The notes under the pieces: generated by a model
What the model was told of the DNA's origin: nothing
Databases searched by the model: none
What the model saw: only the letters and a program-made list of their open reading frames with translations
NCBI GenBank assembly: GCA_015680685.1
Contig: MNCI01010094.1
Coordinates: 24,618-57,790 of the forward strand
Source of the DNA: Gnetum montanum
Taxonomy: Eukaryota; Streptophyta; Gnetopsida; Gnetales; Gnetaceae
Direction: 5' to 3'
Length of the DNA: 33,173 nt
Position numbers and translations under genes: made by a program
In this document: positions 11,336 through 21,282 of the stretch, in pieces
Layout: each line of letters begins with the position of its first letter
How positions within the stretch are numbered: the stretch's first letter is position 1

Positions 11336-11803
11336 CTAGGCATTAGACCTATAAATCATGGAAACTGTGTATGGTCCTTTCCAAAGCGTTTGAAATTTCA
11401 TACATTGGGGTACATGATTTGGGTTATAATAAAGGACTTTTTCACTTGGTTGGAGGTCTAAGCATCTAATTCTAAGGTCATACCTCTGTTTGTTATAGAC
11501 TTTATGCACTTTGTTATGCATTAGGACAATAATCATATTTTCATTCAGCACATGTAAGTTCATCAACCCTTCATGTTGCACTAAAGTAAGGTCTAAGTAA
11601 GTCACATGCAATATTTAGAGTACAAAGGTCTATTTGAATAGGTAATTTTCTATATACTAATTCGTAAGAAGGATACTCGATAAGAAGTTTTTAGGTTGAT
11701 CTATAAGCCCATAGAGCATTGTTGAGTTTGGTGCTCCAATCGTTCCTATACTTACTAATAGTCAATGTTAGGATATGGGTTATCTCTCTATTTGTGACTT
11801 GGG
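11336..11803 (-). pseudogene. Ty3/gypsy integrase C-terminal part
   Basis: On the minus strand, SQAQVTNREITHIL and WSTKLNNALWAYRST match the integrase core end of plant gypsy elements (usually GQAEVSNREI and ALWAYRT). After a frameshift come KQRYDLRIRCLDLQPSEKVL and FQTLWKGPYTV, equivalent to the 'KVGDKVLLYN...SRWxGPF' C-terminal domain. The catalytic Glu expected in GQAE is Gln here. The segment is separated from the rest of the integrase (15251 onward) by L1-B. Confidence 0.8.
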
Positions 11804-11816
11804 CTTGACTATCAGT
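11804..11816. repeat. Target-site duplication of L1-B, left copy
   Basis: The complement reads ACTGATAGTCAAG. The partner at 15238-15250 reads ACTAATGGCCAAG on the complement. The 13-bp pair differs by three transitions and encodes the same integrase residues (T-D/N-S/G-Q). It brackets the poly(A)-ended L1-B. Confidence 0.75.
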
Positions 11817-12354
11817 TATTTTTTTCTTTTTCTCTTTTTTCTTTGAGAAAAGATTGGTAATTATATTACAACCAAAATAGATGCTACAAATAGAGGGAGA
11901 GGGAAACCCATGAGAGAAGGGTGGAAACCCCCCATGAGGAAAACAAAAAGGTGGGGGTAGGGGGAGGGGGGATGCACGAAACTCCCCAACCAAAAGAAGG
12001 GGGAAATCCCATAGCAATATCCGTGGGCATATGATAGAGGCAAAAAATGGGCTTCCTTCATGGGGTCTTGTGAGCACATGGGCCAAGTTCAAAACCAAAA
12101 CCTAAAAACCCTAGACCCTTGACACATAAACCTCGTTTAGAAGGAATACAACTAATCATCAGAGCAGACAAGGAAGTCTAGTGTAGGGGCATTGTGGCCT
12201 TTCCTGCATATGGATTATGCCTAGAATATTCCAATAACTTTTTGACTTCACAAAGGTTGTTGCTTTCTAAAATTCCTTATAATGCTGTTCCCTATGACCT
12301 TGGGCCTCTCTAATAAGGTTTTTTGGCCTTGTCAGGATCTAGCCCACTAGAGGT

Positions 12355-12720
12355 GGTCTAGATAAATTTTTGCAGGCTAGCCCAATAAGCATTCCTATTT
12401 ATTCTCATGACAACCTAAAGGCACTTACCCATCTGGAGCCATTGTTTGGCATTTGTTTTGTGCATTGCATCTTGACCTCTTCTTAGTTCCTCTTCAAGGA
12501 AAGTTTTGACCTTTTTGGCATTTTCTTGCTTCTCCCATGCTAGTTGTTTCTTTGCTTCTCTATGGAGATCCTCCTTGATTTGGGCTTGGAGCTTCTCTTC
12601 AAGCACATTGCACATTACAACCTCTCTAATCATCCATTGCCGGCTTTCCTCCTCCCTCTCTTGATGGCACAGTTCCTTCTCTTCTTGCTGTGCCAACTCC
12701 TCTTGCTCTTGTTTGGTTTG
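12355..12720 (-). pseudogene. L1-B 3' ORF: coiled coil and KC motif
   Basis: An open frame at 12696-12415 (minus) encodes about 93 residues very rich in Glu, Gln, Lys and Arg (AQQEEKELCHQEREEE, LEEKLQAQIKEDLHREAKK), a strong coiled-coil composition. It ends NAKQWLQMGKCL, a TAG stop, then VVMRINRNAYWASLQKFI. The KC-x-IN-x-W layout is shared with the same position in L1-C0, L1-C and L1-D. I do not recognise a named family for this tail. Confidence 0.7.
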
Positions 12721-12724
12721 CTTG

Positions 12725-13085
12725 TCAACTCACCTAGCCTATTCCTATGCACTAACTCATTGTTCCACCTCCGCAGTAGTTTTGCTGAGCTCAACAACAA
12801 ACTTAGCCTCCAGCTCCTTCTTTATTGCATCTTCCATTTGTTGTAGTTGCTGGTTGAACCAATTTTGTTGTTCAACCATTGATCCCTGCCAATTGGAGTC
12901 ATGATCACCTAGCCCTTTTGTTTGCTCCAAGCCCTTACCCTTGGGAGTAGGGGAACATGATGCACTTTCCCAAAGTGAATGCTTGCATGCATAGACCACC
13001 TTAAAGCAACAAGGTTGTGTCGTGTGAGGTTTTGAAGGTTTAGTTGGCTCCTAGAGGGCTAGGATAAGGCTTGAATGTCTTCCTT
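12725..13085. repeat. Inverted repeat, left arm (361 bp)
   Basis: Near-identical reverse complement of 13174-13534 (paired positions sum to 26259), with only a few base differences across 361 bp. Both arms encode the same peptide beginning VYACKHSLWESAS, here on the minus strand. The arm ends exactly at the single N at 13086. Confidence 0.95.
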
Positions 13086-13173
13086 NTTCACTTTGCATTT
13101 CTACGATGCATGCAACTAGGTAGAAGAGTGAATCTGCCAAAACTTTTCCTAGCTTCTCTTCAGTGTCGCAAAC

Positions 13174-13534
13174 AAGGAAGACATTCAAGCCTTATCCTAG
13201 CCCTCTAGGAGCCAACTAAACCTTCAAAACCTCACACGACACAACCTTGTTGCTTTAAGGTGGTCTATGCATGCAAGCATTCGCTTTGGGAGAGTGCATC
13301 ATGTTCCCCTACTCCCAAGGGTAAGGGCTTGGAGCAAACAAAAGGGCTAGGTGATCATGACTCCAATTGGCAGGGATCAATGGTTGAACAACAAAATTGG
13401 TTCAACCAGCAACTACAACAAATGGAAGATGCAATGAAGAAGGAGCTGGAGGCTAAGTTTGTTGTTGAGCTCAGCAAAACTACTGCGGAGGTGGAACAAT
13501 GAGTTAGTGCATAGGAACAGGCTAGGTGAGTTGA
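13174..13534. repeat. Inverted repeat, right arm (361 bp)
   Basis: Partner of 12725-13085. It ends exactly at the single N at 13535. The segment between the two Ns (13087-13534) behaves like a separate contig carrying this arm plus 87 bp. The placement and orientation of that piece are suspect. Confidence 0.95.
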
Positions 13535-13535
13535 N

Positions 13536-13660
13536 ATATCGCGGCCTTTGCGATATCGCGACTTTGATACGACAGGGTCGTGATATCACGGCAACTGATA
13601 TGATACAACAGGGTGGTGATATCCCAGCGACTGATACAACAGGGCTGTGATATCATGACT
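13536..13660. repeat. Short tandem array with GATATC palindromes
   Basis: Three to four degenerate units of about 31-36 bp share GATAC(G/A)ACAGGG(T/C)(C/G/T)GTGATATC. Palindromic CGATATCGCG lies at the start. The array abuts the N at 13535, and a repeat like this is a plausible cause of the assembly break. Confidence 0.7.
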
Positions 13661-15237
13661 ATTAGCACTATGAGCAATTCAGGTCTCATCACTAGTCCTT
13701 CCAAATATTCCTAGATTGGATAAAAAACCTTTCTACCAACTTAGCCGCCTCTTGCTAGAGGGGTGTCAATGCTGATTTAGGGACCTGGCCGCTCACCATC
13801 TTGGAGGGGTAGGGCTCGCAAAAAAACCTTTAGCATGTTGCAACCCCCTTCTTGTTGGAAGCATTAATTCCTTCTTGTCAAGGTGCCCAAGGTAGGAAGA
13901 GATAGTAGCTTCGGTATGCTTGATGTGGCCCCCATGTAAGCATGTGTGGTCTTTCTCCATCACATGAAAGAAGTTTCATTTTTGAGGTCAAGGTCCCCTG
14001 TTAGGAGGGGAGGAGCTCAACTCAACTAGCATGGATGACCATCTCCCAGAGGGCATAATTTTGTATAAACAGAGTGCAATTTGGCTTGAAGGTAGGCATG
14101 TCTTCCATTGTGGCGCAGGTTTCATTCTACTAGCGAATACTGTGAGTAGCAATTTGGTGCAATGAGGGCATGGGGGCATAATGGAAAATCAACTCATTTC
14201 TCACCTGCAATAGAAGCCACAACCCTACAGCTGCCAAAGAGTTGTGGAACTGGGGAGAAATTAAAACATTAGAAGCTTGCCAAATGTTCGTAGAATAAGG
14301 GTAGAGTGTGATGAAGTGTTGCAAGGTTTTGTAATGCAAGTGACAAGGTAGGCTGCATTCATGAAGGAATGCATGGATTAGGAGTGTGCCTTGATCAATA
14401 AGCTAGACAAACAATTTAATTTTCTTTGGCGATTGTGGCCCCCAAATTGTCCACCAGCCATGTACATATCCATACTTTTGTTGTAAAGTGTCTTGTGGGT
14501 TGGCTTATATAGATCACAAAGAAACGAAAGTTTGAGCATGGGTGCAAATATTTCGCTAGAGATGGGAATCATTATTGTTTGTAGTCCATGGTTGGTACTT
14601 TTGTTTAAGGATAGAAACCCACAATATGTCTTCTGAGTTGTCTTCGAAGATCCATTTAATAAGGCCATGATGCCAAGCATGATAAAGTCTTCAAATGTCA
14701 ATACCCTGTGCCATGCGCACCCTCCCTCCCAAGTGGCCTTTGGTCTCGTAACTCTCTCCTAGCAAACAAGTTGCAGTTGAGTACCCCCTTTCCCCTTGAC
14801 CAAATGAAATGTTTGATAATCTGGTTGACTTTTTTAATGATCCACTTGGGTAGGGAGGCAATTGAAGCAATGTATCTACCCATAGGTGAAAGCATACAGG
14901 ATGCAAGGGGTAGCTTTCCCTTGCTTGTTAAGAATCTAGACATCCAATGCAGAATCTTAGCCTAGGCTTTTTAAATAAAGCGAGACCAAGTAGCTTTTCT
15001 ATGCCAAGCATACATCAGAATCCTTAGGAGTCTTTTGAGATCCCCTAAGAGATTCTCAATGTTTTGTAGATTCTGCCTTTCATAACTCCATTTGTATGAA
15101 TGAAGGGGGCCGTTGATTTATCCTAGTTGACAATTAAACCTAGCTCTTGGGACCTATGACCTAGAGCTTTGACAATCACCTCTGTTGTCGAATAGTAACC
15201 TTCGTTACCAGGATTATGTCATTTGCATAATGGTTGA

Positions 15238-15250
15238 CTTGGCCATTAGT
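15238..15250. repeat. Target-site duplication of L1-B, right copy
   Basis: The complement reads ACTAATGGCCAAG. It pairs with 11804-11816 and lies in the gypsy integrase just upstream (minus sense) of the L1-B 5' end. Confidence 0.75.
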
Positions 15251-15830
15251 TTAATGGTAGTATGGTGTAGTTAATTTGTGATCTACCCCCAATCATTGCA
15301 TTGATTTCTTGAATGTTAGCTCTGTAAAATATGTGCCATTGTCTAATATGAGTTTCCATGGCACATCAAACCTATTTACCACCTATTGCTCAAAGAACAT
15401 AGCAATAGTTGTTGTAATATAGTTAGCATTTGCAGCTGCTTTAGTCTTCTTTGTATAGTAATCTAAAATGACAATGATGTATGATTTGCCATTGGATGAA
15501 GGGGTGTTGGGATCTATGAAACTAATTCCGCACAAGTCAAAAGGCTTTAGTGGCAATGCTTGTATTGTTACCCTATTGTCTCCTTGACAATGCGTGTAGG
15601 ATTTGGCAAAGTGATGTACATTGTAGAAGAGTGTTGGCGAGAAGTAACTAGTCATGATAAGTTTAATAGTTGTTTTGCTTTCCACATAGTGGCCTTTGCA
15701 TGGGCCTTCATGCGCATCTTGGAGAACTCTTAGTTGGTTTACCTTTGGAAGACACCAGTTCACCAAGTCATTTGTGCAAACTTTGTAGACATTCCCCTCT
15801 ATCTCCATGAAATGTTGGACTTAGTAGGAA
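15251..15830 (-). pseudogene. Ty3/gypsy integrase, zinc finger and core
   Basis: The minus-strand frame from 15808 contains LRVLQDAHEGPCKGHY, the start of an HHCC zinc finger, and FAKSYTHCQGD, where the first Cys of the usual CxxC has become Tyr. The core follows with LPLKPFDLCGISFIDP, where the usual GMDF catalytic Asp is Ser. LILDNGTYF near 15335 keeps the second catalytic Asp. The frame then meets L1-B. Two of the three DDE residues are altered (the Glu is Gln near 11800), so it is inactive. Confidence 0.85.
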
Positions 15831-16049
15831 TTGATGAGTCTTGTACTTGTCCCATTTAGGAGGAACTCTTTCTTCTTTTATGTATGTGAAGAAATCAACA
15901 AATCAAGGAGTGGTTGTTAACGAGGAAACTGTAATGGCTTTAGGAAATAAAGTTTCATTAGGAAATTGATTGAATAAAGACTCTTCATCTGCCTTGTTAT
16001 CCCATCTCAATCACGATAAATAATTTGTGACAACATATTCAGTTCCTTT

Positions 16050-16330
16050 CTTATTAATTATGGTAATATTAAACTCCTATAGAATCACTAGCCAATGAAT
16101 GATCCAGAGACTAGCCGTTGGTTTATTCATGATGAACTTGATTACACTATTCTCAATGTGCACAAACATTGCGTATCCAAACACATGGTTCCTAAACTTT
16201 TCAAGTGCATATACTACTGCCATTAGCTCCTTCTCAATTATGGTGTAGTTTAGTTGTACACCAACAAGACTTTTGCTTGTGCAGTGGACGTAATATGGAT
16301 GTTTCTGGTTGCCCATCTACATAAGCATGG
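16050..16330 (-). pseudogene. Ty3/gypsy RNase H domain
   Basis: The minus-strand frame 16316-16077 reads YYVHCTSKSLVGVQLNYT, then IIEKELMAVVYALEKFRNHV and NSVIKFIMNKP. This is the RNase H block of gypsy pol (usually SRTLNxAQxNYTTTEKELLAVVFALDKFR), and it contains the ELMAV catalytic-Glu region. It lies between RT and integrase, the standard gypsy order. Confidence 0.85.
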
Positions 16331-16669
16331 CTCCCAAGGTGTAATTGAATGCATTGGCGTTATGTGGAAGGGCCTTGACTAATTAGGTACTTGTAGAATT
16401 GGAGACTCTACAAGTCATTGTTTGTGAAGCTCAGATGCCTTTTCACAATTCTTTGACCAGACAAAAGATGTATGTTTCTTGGTGAGTTTTGCCAATGTTT
16501 TGACAGTATTTTGAGAAATTCTCAATAAAGCACCTATAATACCATAGGAATGACCTCACATGTTTCATTGTTTGAGGTCATTAGGTGATTCCTTGGATCA
16601 CCTTAATCTTTTCAAGATCTAGTTTGATGTCTTGTTCTGAAATTTGGTGCCCTAAAACAAGGCCTTCCT

Positions 16670-17500
16670 AGACTATGAGGTGGCTCTTTTTCGAATTGAG
16701 TTTTAGGTTAGTCTCTACACATTTCTTTAGTACTTGTTTTGAGCGGTCCATTGCTTGTTCAAAGTCTAACCCATAGGTAGCGAAGTTATCCATGAAGACT
16801 TCAACACCATTATGTATTTTCTTTTGGAAGATGCTTAAGACTAGACATTGGAATGTGTGAGAGCATTGCACAAGCCAAATGACATTTTTTGTATGAAAAA
16901 GTCCTATGTTGCATGCCGCCACTTGTGAATGTTGTTTTAACTTGATTCTTAGGTGTAACTTGAATTTGGTTATAGCCACTATAATCATCCAAGAAGTTGT
17001 AATGTTTGTGCACTATTATAGTGTCCAACACTTACCAACAAATGATAAGAGAAAATGGTCTTTGAAGTTTACCATATTCAAAAACTTGTGAAGTCTATTG
17101 AAATTCATCATTGGCCTCTTTTCTTTAGTATGATCACAAGTGGGCTCACCCATTTACCATCTGTAATAGGGTATATGAATCTAGCTTTCAGAATTTTTTC
17201 AATCTCTCATTTTACTACTTGCTTTAGCTTTATATTCAACTTGCGTTGTGGTTGGTGTTTTGGCTTGATTGTAAGATTTGCGTATACATGGTGTTGACAT
17301 ATACATGGATCAATTCTAGTGATCTCATTTTTAGCCAATGCAAGGCTTGTTGACCATTTGTTCACCACTTCCAATAGTCTCTTTTTCTGGTATTCTATTA
17401 GCTTGGCATTGATGATTACCAATTTTCTATTTTCAAGGAAAACATATACAAGTGATTCCAGTAATGTTTGCAATTCAATTGGTTTCTGCACTAGTTATTT
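16670..17500 (-). pseudogene. Ty3/gypsy reverse transcriptase
   Basis: The minus strand begins with the pre-RT segment LVYVFLENRKLVIINAKL and HQPQRKLNIKLKQVVK. FIYPITDGKWVSPL follows in broken frames, then motif A as YNFLDDYSGYNQIQVTP (about 17000), and motif C as EVFMDNFATYGLDF (16796-16785 for FMDN, where FMDD is usual). The loss of one catalytic Asp, plus frameshifts, marks it as dead. Order and motifs place it firmly in Ty3/gypsy. Confidence 0.87.
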
Positions 17501-17839
17501 GAAATTTCCAGCTTGCCCCAATTATTGTCTTCTTGTTGAATATCTTTTGTTTAGAAGAGTTGTTGCTTCACTTCCTCCATCTTGTGCAACTTTTCTACAT
17601 AAGAATTGGTGATTGCTTCTTTTGGTTCTATGCAAATGTTGGACTCGCAACTTTTATATGTTATCAAGCCATTGGGTGCCCTCTTGTTTAGTGGTTGTTG
17701 TGTATAGATAGTTTTACATACACTCTTTCTTCACATGAATTGTACGCTTGGATGCTTCTCTGTTATGTGGTCCAAACTTTCTGCATGCAGTTGTATCTTG
17801 TATTGCTATACGTGATGCATGAAGTTCTTTGCTTATTAA

Positions 17840-18180
17840 TAGCTCTGTGTTCATTTTCCTTGGAAATTTTCAAGGAGAAATTTGAGATCCAACTTGGCAT
17901 CAATTGTACTTAGTGAAGCTCTTCCCATGAAAATGAAAAACTTCCTTTTGCAGTTCTCGTCATGGATTGCTAGGAAATTCATCAGGTATGACCACCCACT
18001 AATAGTTGTCACACCGTGCTTCACTTGCGGCAGTGGAATAGTGATGGACTGATCCTTAAGCTCTAACATGATGTTACATTTCTTGAGTGGAGGCAGGTTC
18101 CATTCCTTGTACATTTCTTGAGAAATTAAGTTCACATTGGAACAAGAGTCTAGTAGAGCTTTGCAAGAGACTATTTGGGA
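17840..18180 (-). pseudogene. Ty3/gypsy aspartic protease
   Basis: The minus-strand sequence reads ALLDSCSNVNLISQEMYKE, equivalent to the DSGAxxN active site with Gly changed to Cys. LPPLKKCNIMLELKDQSI follows, with FIFMGRASLSTIDAKLD as the flap-distal 'GRPFLxTxxAxID' block. It sits between gag and RT as expected. Confidence 0.8.
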
Positions 18181-18599
18181 ACAGTACTTGCTTTGATCTA
18201 GTTTGTTACAACATGGGTAAATACTAGCTTAGTTATATATTTATAATATATATCTGTAATTTGGCCAAAAGCATATTATTAATTGAAGAGGAATAAGGCA
18301 TTTGTATCAAAAATTTGGCCAATGCAAAACTAACTAGAGATAGCCTTTTCACACTTTTGATTCACAATTCTTTAATTCTTTTTACGATGATGGTTCTTGC
18401 TATTAGTAGCTATGGTCATTGAAATTGAAATGTTAGCATTATAGAACTCAAATTAAAGTATTTAGATAAATGTGCTAGAGCTGTATGGACAGAATTTTAT
18501 TTAGCTTTATGGATAAGCTCTTCTTAGAGCATTATGGATGAAATTGTATATAGTGTTACCAATCTATGATTAGCAGTTGCCCTCTTGTCCAAAATGACA

Positions 18600-19325
18600 A
18601 TCTCTATGTTCAAATTTTGGTTTGAAGGTAGCTCTTTTGAGCGATTGGAGGATGTTGAAATTTGCAGTTGAGTGCATAGCCACTAATGCTTCCTTGGCTT
18701 AGATAGACTAACAGGTTTGAAGAAGAGATGTCTCTAAGGCTTGCGCTTGGAATTGCTTGAGCTATCATCCATTTGCATGTTAACAACTCTTGTAGCATTT
18801 TGTTGTGGTTGTGGTGGTATTTTGCCTTGCATTGGTAGAGGTGATGTTGGAGGAAGGGGAGCATGTGGATATTGAGGGTGCATTTGAGGTTGATGAGAGG
18901 TGTAGAAAGGTGAATTGGTGTGAGTGATAGGTTTGTGGTACTTTGGTGGGTAATAATAGTGGGAGGATGCATGAGTAAATGGACCACTTAGAGAAACATG
19001 TTGTTGAACATAATATCCATAGAGACTAAGTTGCTTGTAAGGACACTATTGCCTTGCTGGTAGCACCTGCTATGATTATGGATGTTGCTACTGCTGATGA
19101 TAATACTCTTATGGTTGAGGAGAACCCCCACTTGGATAATACTGACGATTGTAGGATTGCCGGTAATTGCCTTGCGGGTAAGACAATTGTTTGGGTGTCT
19201 CCTTCTTAACGAACTTGAGATTCAAAGCATACACATTTGATTTTTGCAGATGTGCCATGATGGGGCAACATTTCTTAGAATGATCATATTGGCACAAGTC
19301 ACATTTGTCATCTTCATTTGAGTTT
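18600..19325 (-). pseudogene. Ty3/gypsy gag C-terminus with zinc knuckle
   Basis: On the minus strand near 19300 the sequence reads DKCDLCQYDHSKKCCP, a CX2CX3HX4C knuckle. It is followed by a Gln/Tyr/Pro/Ser-rich region (NYRQSYNRQYYPSGGSPQP) and a His/Pro-rich stretch. This is the nucleocapsid-like end of gag. The N-terminal part of gag and the 5' LTR are not found upstream. The element stops at the SINE candidate. Confidence 0.7.
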
Positions 19326-19359
19326 GAATCAATTGTGCTATTTTTAATGCTTATTCTTG

Positions 19360-19530
19360 TCTTGTGCTATTTTTAATGCAATTGTGAATTTTTCATTAAT
19401 AGAGTTTTATAAATGATATTCACTCGAAGACATATAGTGAAATTAGAACTTTATAACTCAGCATTGTCTAGCAGAATCGAACCCATACCTTGGAGCTACT
19501 AAATCAAGAGTCTTACTACTAGGCTAACAC
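19360..19530 (-). mobile_element. tRNA-derived SINE candidate
   Basis: The minus strand begins GTGTTAGCCTAGTAGTAAG, a good A-box (complement of 19512-19526). A B-box GGTTCGATTC (complement of 19474-19483) follows at tRNA-like spacing, then about 110 bp of unrelated sequence. CTTATTCTTG occurs on both sides (19350-19359 and 19531-19540), consistent with a 10-bp target-site duplication. A 30-bp tandem repeat (TTGTGCTATTTTTAATGC at 19333 and 19363) overlaps the 3' end and blurs it. A decayed tRNA pseudogene is the alternative. Confidence 0.55.
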
Positions 19531-19540
19531 CTTATTCTTG

Positions 19541-20309
19541 ATTTTGGCAAATCATGCTTTACCCAATTTCAAGCCAATACACTTGCTGACCAATAAGCAA
19601 GTTACCGTTATAACAGTCAGAGTAGCATATCTAGGTCCCTTGTAATGAATTTAAGGACAGAATGCTATGTATGGGGCATATCTTAAAAGTAATTAAGTAT
19701 AAGAGGGAAAAAATATTGAAACAGAAATAAAGAGAAAAATTTCTGTATAAGAGGATTTACTTATATTATTTTATAAATGGGATACGAATAATATAGAGAA
19801 GAGCATTAAGTTAGTTTTATTTTACAAATAGATAAAAGTATAGATAAACTTAAAAATAATAGAATCTTCCTTGCACTTAGTCCTGACAAATACTAGCAAA
19901 GATGGATAAGCATAACATTTTTTAAGCGTTAAATTTTAGTGATCAGAAGAGCCAAATTTATGTAGCATTTTATATGCTTCCTTAAATCAAACGCAAAGTC
20001 TAAGCAAATCTTTATTTTTCTTTGATGTAGCATGAAAAAAAATCATGAACTGGAATACCTTAAACTAGAATTTGTCTTCCTTTTACAAAACCTCCTTGGT
20101 AGTAGTACTTCAGTTTTTCTTGCTAGATCCTTGAAAAGGCAACTGCACTTGTAGAAAATACCTATGGGTTTTAATGTTTTTGTTTCCTTAATAATAAAGG
20201 GATTTAATCCTAGCAACAGTGACTTTCTGGTATCATAGAATCTCTTTTAAATTTAATTGATGATGGAAATTGTACTTAGTTGCAATTTATGGCTATAACT
20301 CTGATGCAG
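19541..20309. other. Intronic DNA before second exon
   Basis: AT-rich sequence without coding potential or a recognised repeat. It ends in a splice acceptor GATGCAG at 20303-20309. Confidence 0.6.
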
Positions 20310-20387
20310 GAACGAGTTATTGGAGTTTTAGATTGGGAATTGTCAACTCTCGGTAATCCAATGACAGATGTAGCTTATAATAGTATG
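20310..20387 (+). CDS. IBR3: IBR3 / ACAD10-11-like protein, DWE exon
   Basis: This 26-codon exon lies between CAG (20307-20309) and GTATGA (20388), phase 0 at both ends. It encodes ERVIGVLDWELSTLGNP followed by MTDVAYNSM. It joins the preceding exon without a phase change, and together they give the order HGDFRIDN then LDWELSTLG seen in APH-domain proteins of the ACAD10/11 family. DWE (20331-20339) corresponds to the metal-binding Asp motif. No stop or frameshift. The next family segment is not visible after 20388, so a second long intron begins here. Confidence 0.88.
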
Positions 20388-21271
20388 GTATGATTAAATT
20401 TTCCTTTGTTGCTTTTGATGATAATCAGAAAAATATTGTATTAACACCTAAGTTTATTTATTTTTCTCATGAATACATTTGTGGCTGTTTTTCCATGTTG
20501 TCTTTATTGTCTGATTAAGTTCCTAGTTTATCGTTATCTATAAACGATGTTAATGTAGGAAATACAGTTACGTTCATTGATGAAATTATTAATTTATTTT
20601 GGAAGCTTAGTTGAAGGATTTTATTCAATTGCGTGTGCTGTTAATGCAATGATTCAAAAATATTGGTATATTTTAAAAATTTGTTAATAATTATTTAGTA
20701 TCTTTTAATAGAATAGAACATATTTTCTACCTTTGTCAGGTAGGGGTCATAAAGGTATAATCAAAGCTTGAAAGATGTTATAATAATAGTATGCTGTTGC
20801 TACTTGAAAGGTTTTTAGCAGTGATTAAGCCACACTACTATTCGTGTTGCATCAAAGTGGCAGGAACCTATGTTTTTTAACTTAACTGATCTCAACAAAA
20901 TCAATTGGTAGCATGTCTTACTGACAATCTATCTGTAGGCAGTGTTCAACACCACAGGCAGCTTTAGCTACTTGGTTTTTTTTGGTGGTTTTTACTTGTC
21001 CAAAAAAGGGGAAAAATGCAAGTTGTTGCAAGGAAAATAGGCCATTTAGTTGCCTTTTAGGTAAGAAATAGAAAAAATGTTGGCGTGAAATTGTACAATC
21101 CACTTCAAGAAACCTCTTAAACCTCAGTACAATTATGAAAAAATTAATAAGCTGATTCCTGTTTCTTAAAACTTGTTGATGCACTAGTGAAAACAAGTAC
21201 ATGAATTTCTAGTAATAGGCTATCAACTTTATTTATAGGAATCTTGGCTAAAGTGTGGATTATATACACCT
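20388..21271. other. Start of next intron, nothing recognised
   Basis: The donor GTATGA is followed by AT-rich sequence with no coding match. A minus-strand frame of 94 codons at 20918-21202 has no recognisable domain. Confidence 0.55.
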
Positions 21272-21282
21272 ATGTAACACAT

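Larger units (their letters stand above)
11817..15237 (-). mobile_element. L1-type LINE copy B, nested in gypsy integrase
   Basis: On the minus strand the copy starts just before RT motif C, which reads HYANDII (YADD changed to YAND). It continues through SRFLTSKGKLPLAS, IKHFIWSRGKG, a zf-RVT-like ECSLPCHLHYKTLQHF and LLQVRNELIFH. An RGxxI-like segment (GGHIKHTEATISSYLG, near 13920-13970) follows, then a coiled coil (12999-12415), the KC motif (12429-12355), a C-rich 3' UTR and a poly(A) tail at 11817-11850. The truncated 5' end, the A-tail and the 13-bp flanking duplication show insertion by target-primed reverse transcription. Frameshifts and stops are frequent. Its interior includes a probable assembly-made inverted duplication (12725-13534). 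Confidence 0.85.
4273..20309 (+). other. 16,037-bp intron of the IBR3-like gene
   Basis: The intron runs from donor GTTAAT (4273) to acceptor GATGCAG (ending 20309). It separates the APH catalytic-loop exon from the exon carrying the DWE metal-binding motif. Most of its length is transposon wreckage: a solo LTR, RTE and L1 LINEs, a gypsy element and a SINE, with nested insertions. It has the length and content typical of long-intron plant genomes. Confidence 0.85.

Noticed and set aside
12725-13534. Hairpin-forming palindrome as a MITE, foldback element or siRNA locus
   Set aside because: Both arms end at single Ns and encode the same LINE coiled coil. An assembly join is the simpler explanation.
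11336-19325. Endogenous pararetrovirus (caulimovirid) origin
   Set aside because: The order protease-RT-RNase H-integrase with an HHCC/DDE integrase is that of Ty3/gypsy. Caulimovirids lack integrase, and no movement-protein segment is seen.
19474-19530. Functional tRNA gene on the minus strand
   Set aside because: The A and B boxes are good, but I could not fold convincing acceptor and anticodon stems. SINE-like flanking repeats fit better.
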